Assembly (NCBI GenBank): GCA_965230495.1
Contig: OZ246004.1
Coordinates: forward strand, 3,472,001-3,536,000
Direction of reading: 5' to 3'
Source of the DNA: JACJYM01 sp965230495
Lineage (GTDB): Bacteria; Bacteroidota; Bacteroidia; Chitinophagales; Saprospiraceae
Length of the DNA: 64,000 bases
Of this stretch, positions 61,545-64,000 are shown piece by piece. The first letter of the stretch is position 1; each line of letters starts with the position of its first letter. Below the pieces are notes generated by a model. The model ran no database searches and was not told where the DNA came from. It saw only the letters and a program-made list of their open reading frames with translations. The position numbers and the translations under genes are program-made.

Positions 61545-63242
61545 ATGAGAAATAAGACAATGTTATCCTTTATTGTGACAGTTTTGTTTATTGCGTGTAG
61601 GCATGATAACGTTTCTATCAATCGGAATCAGGAATTGAGTTACAAAGCAATGGTAGTCAGTGCCAGACAAGAAGCTTCTGAAATCGGAGTGGAAATTATG
61701 AAAGCTGGTGGTAATGGGTTTGATGCCATGGTGGCTACTCATTTTGCTCTAGCCGTATGTTATCCTTATGCTGGGAATCTAGGTGGTGGTGGATTTATGG
61801 TATATCGATTAGAAAATAGTGATTATGGCTGTTTAGACTTTAGAGAAGTAGCACCACAAGCGGCGACAAGAGATATGTATCTGGATGAAGATAACAATTA
61901 TATCGAAAATTCGAGTGTATTAGGTGGCTTGGCGGCAGGTATCCCAGGATCAGTAATGGGTATTTTGACGGCACATAAAAAATATGGACTATTGCCTCTT
62001 GCAAAACTAATAGAACCAGCCATTAAACTTGCTCGAAATGGTGTCATAGTGACTGATTATCAAGCTAGGATGCTTAACAAATATAGTGGCAAAATGAAGA
62101 GTTATCATGTGAAATCACCTTTACTTAAAGAAGGTGAATGGTATGCACGAGATACTATATTTCAACCTGAATTAGCTACTACCTTGGAAATGATAGCCAG
62201 TCATGGAACTGAGGCCTTTTATAAAGGTGAAATGGCACAAAAATTAGTTGAAACTGTGAATCAACATGGAGGAGTTTTTTCTCTCGAAGATTTGGCTTCA
62301 TATAAGTGTCTCTGGCGGGAACCTGTTCTCTCTAATTACCATAATTTCAAGATTATATCAATGTCATTGCCAAGTAGCGGAGGTATTTGTCTAGTTCAAA
62401 TATTGAATATGCTAGAAGATTTTGCAATAGATTCGCTTCAACACAATAGTAGTGAATATATTCAATTATTAGTGGAGGCAGAAAGAAGAGCTTATGCTGA
62501 TCGAGCTCATTGGTTAGGTGATGAGGATTTTGTTGAGGTTCCGGTCAAACGTTTGATGGATGAATGTTATTCGAGGGAGAGAATGTCTGATTTTAGATGG
62601 AATATCGCTGGGTCATCAGATAGCGTTTCCCATGGAGTACTAATGGAATCAGATGAGACTACACACTATTCTATAGTAGATCAATTTGGAAATGCTATTA
62701 GTGTAACTACTACGATCAACGGTGCCTATGGATCAGGTCTTTATATACCTGAGTTAGGATTTTTGATGAATAATGAAATGGATGACTTCTCCGCTAAGCC
62801 CGGACAAGCGAACATGTATGGATTGGTCGGTAACGAAGCCAATGCCATTGCTCCAGGAAAAAGAATGCTGTCTAGTATGACACCCACGATTGTCGAGAAA
62901 AATGACTCACTGTATATGGTATTGGGAACACCTGGAGGGTCCACTATTATCACGAGTGTATTGCAGACAATTTTGAACGTGGTAGAATATGATATGACTA
63001 TTCAACAAGCTGTAGATGCTCCACGCTTTCACCATCAGTGGTTACCTGATGAAATCCTACTGGAACCAAATAAGTTTGATAATACTATTATTAGAGAATT
63101 ACATGATAAGGGTTATCGTACTATGATAAGAGAAAATAAAATACTGGGAAAAATTGATGCTATTCTAGTGGATTCATTAGGGAACTTACACGGAGGAGCA
63201 GATAGACGAGGCGATGATTATGCAGAAGGTTGGATTGAATAG
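61545..63242 (+). CDS. ggt: Gamma-glutamyltransferase, lipoprotein
   Basis: Cleaves gamma-glutamyl bonds (glutathione and relatives) and transfers the group. Signal MRNKTMLSFIVTVLFIAC with lipobox F-I-A-C (C18), so membrane-anchored, probably facing the periplasm or surface. The autoprocessing nucleophile Thr is T372 in D-E-T-T-H-Y-S-I-V-D; the start of the small subunit is therefore there. Large-subunit features include A-T-H-F-A-L-A-V-C-Y-P-Y-A-G-N-L-G-G-G-G and the conserved Arg in C-L-D-F-R-E. LSSMTPTIVEKND and GTPGGS complete the small-subunit pattern. Length 565 is normal. Single gene. Confidence 0.95.
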   Translation: MRNKTMLSFIVTVLFIACRHDNVSINRNQELSYKAMVVSARQEASEIGVEIMKAGGNGFDAMVATHFALAVCYPYAGNLGGGGFMVYRLENSDYGCLDFREVAPQAATRDMYLDEDNNYIENSSVLGGLAAGIPGSVMGILTAHKKYGLLPLAKLIEPAIKLARNGVIVTDYQARMLNKYSGKMKSYHVKSPLLKEGEWYARDTIFQPELATTLEMIASHGTEAFYKGEMAQKLVETVNQHGGVFSLEDLASYKCLWREPVLSNYHNFKIISMSLPSSGGICLVQILNMLEDFAIDSLQHNSSEYIQLLVEAERRAYADRAHWLGDEDFVEVPVKRLMDECYSRERMSDFRWNIAGSSDSVSHGVLMESDETTHYSIVDQFGNAISVTTTINGAYGSGLYIPELGFLMNNEMDDFSAKPGQANMYGLVGNEANAIAPGKRMLSSMTPTIVEKNDSLYMVLGTPGGSTIITSVLQTILNVVEYDMTIQQAVDAPRFHHQWLPDEILLEPNKFDNTIIRELHDKGYRTMIRENKILGKIDAILVDSLGNLHGGADRRGDDYAEGWIE

Positions 63243-63244
63243 AA

Positions 63245-64000
63245 CTATGAGTCGATACCCAACCATCTCAAAACATTATCATACCAAATGTGGTCTTTTT
63301 CCTGCTCAGAAATTATGTTTTCCTTGACAGCTTCATCTATTACCTGACCTGGATAAAAGTCACCAAAATCTATTTCACCGAGTGGGTAAGGATTGTCAAG
63401 GCCCGCAACTACTTGAGACGACTTACTCCTTTTAACAAGAGTTTCAAAGCTTAGAACATCATGAACTATACTGTCAAAGTAAATATTGGGATGTTGAACG
63501 TATTTGAAAGGGTTTGAAGCATCTCTGAAGAGATCCGGTCTTCCTAAAAATCCTCTTTCTCTTCTGCCTAAATTGATTTGGCCGAATTGATTACCATGAG
63601 CATAGCATACTCTAATGTTTGGGTATTTTTCAATAAAATCTAACGAGGTGAAAAAATGATAATGATCCGCAGTTTGGGCACACATCCATATTAGATGAAA
63701 TCTCCAAAACTGATCAGGCAACGTTATAAATTTTGGAGCGTCATATGGGTGAAATTCAATTGCCAGGCCATAATGATCTGCCATCTCATAGATAGGAGCT
63801 AAGTCCCTATCGGCAGTAGATATCCACTGGCCATCTTCACGCAAATAGTGTGTAGGTAAGCACAATAATTTCAATCCTGCATCCTCGACACAACGTCTAA
63901 TCTCACTTTTTGCCAGCTCCATATGTATAGGTTGTATAACAAAACCACCAATAAATTTATCAGGGTAATCTGCTTGAATCTGTGCATTAAAATCATTTTG
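63245..64000 (-). CDS. Amidohydrolase of the ACMSD/amidohydrolase-2 type, 5'-truncated
   Basis: A metal-dependent hydrolase/decarboxylase cut by the right edge. The first ATG (63922) is internal: the frame is open from base 64000 and reads Q-N-D-F-N-A-Q-I-Q-A-D-Y-P-D-K-F-I-G-G, the pattern (N-D-x-x-A-x2-x4-Y-P-D-K/R-F) typical of the family. 251 residues are visible; metal-ligand positions are the His in IEFHPYD, the His in CYAHGNQFGQ, and Asp in GLDNPYPLGE, the ACMSD-like block G-T/L-D-x-P-x-P-L-G-E. The first H-x-H lies outside the window. Likely substrate class is 2-amino-3-carboxymuconate semialdehyde or a similar carboxylic acid. A few bases separate it from the convergent ggt gene. Confidence 0.82.
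   Translation of the reverse strand, partial: QNDFNAQIQADYPDKFIGGFVIQPIHMELAKSEIRRCVEDAGLKLLCLPTHYLREDGQWISTADRDLAPIYEMADHYGLAIEFHPYDAPKFITLPDQFWRFHLIWMCAQTADHYHFFTSLDFIEKYPNIRVCYAHGNQFGQINLGRRERGFLGRPDLFRDASNPFKYVQHPNIYFDSIVHDVLSFETLVKRSKSSQVVAGLDNPYPLGEIDFGDFYPGQVIDEAVKENIISEQEKDHIWYDNVLRWLGIDS

Noticed and set aside
1..64000. Search for CRISPR arrays, insertion sequences or prophage
   Set aside because: No repeated spacer arrays, transposases, integrases or terminal inverted repeats of transposon type were seen.

Overview
The window is AT-rich chromosomal DNA from a member of the Bacteroidota. The evidence is: (i) several secreted proteins end in type IX secretion (T9SS) C-terminal sorting domains; (ii) at least seventeen gene starts are preceded by the Bacteroidota -7 box TAnnTTTG, with no clear Shine-Dalgarno sites; (iii) it combines bacillithiol synthesis (BshA), a mevalonate-route HMG-CoA reductase with type 2 IPP isomerase, and LolA/LolD-type proteins. 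The PKD and beta-helix T9SS proteins and the style of the FadN-type beta-oxidation enzyme would suit a free-living, probably marine, Saprospiria/Cytophagia-like organism, but that placement is inference. No phage, insertion sequence or CRISPR array was seen. Most of the window is housekeeping DNA.

Layout. 1-5 kb: 3' part of fhs (cut by the window edge), then a minus-strand run bshA - glycosyltransferase - flippase. 5-13 kb: a MerR/B12-domain-like regulator, secA, rluE, an MscS channel, thrS. 13-19 kb: outer-membrane protein plus lipA (minus), then fadN-fadA-SRPBCC (plus). 19-30 kb: a LytTR two-component pair facing a lipoprotein M43 metalloprotease across a repeat-bearing promoter region, followed by two large T9SS cargo proteins. 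30-39 kb: a truncated haemoglobin behind aroC, divergent from pabB-pabC; comF; the S41 protease; an HtrA protease; a glycosyltransferase. 39-41 kb: isc operon (iscS-iscU-iscA) with a small tail-anchored protein downstream. 41-50 kb: an unusually short methylmalonyl-CoA-mutase-like protein, a DUF937 protein, a glucosaminidase/LysM protein, two more T9SS proteins and tRNA-Cys. 50-58 kb: M29 aminopeptidase - mce - TauE/SafE run, polyprenyl synthase, amidohydrolase, lolA, and the mevalonate genes fni - mvaA. 58-64 kb: a four-gene ABC operon, gamma-glutamyltransferase, and an ACMSD-like amidohydrolase cut by the right edge.

The best candidate for an under-described system is the operon at 58429-61408: a LolD-like ATPase, an FtsX/MacB-type permease carrying a periplasmic insert with 28 histidines in 64 residues, and two paralogous exported proteins with an N-M-C-F-F-C-G motif (DUF3299-like). 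It looks like a metal (probably zinc) handling exporter/importer whose metal-binding domain is fused into the permease. Second is the set of four 10-bp repeats spaced at about 21-23 and 34 bp between the LytTR two-component operon and the M43 protease gene; these look like LytTR binding sites serving both promoters. Third is the 292-residue mutase-like protein, which keeps both ends of the mutase barrel but lacks most of its middle.
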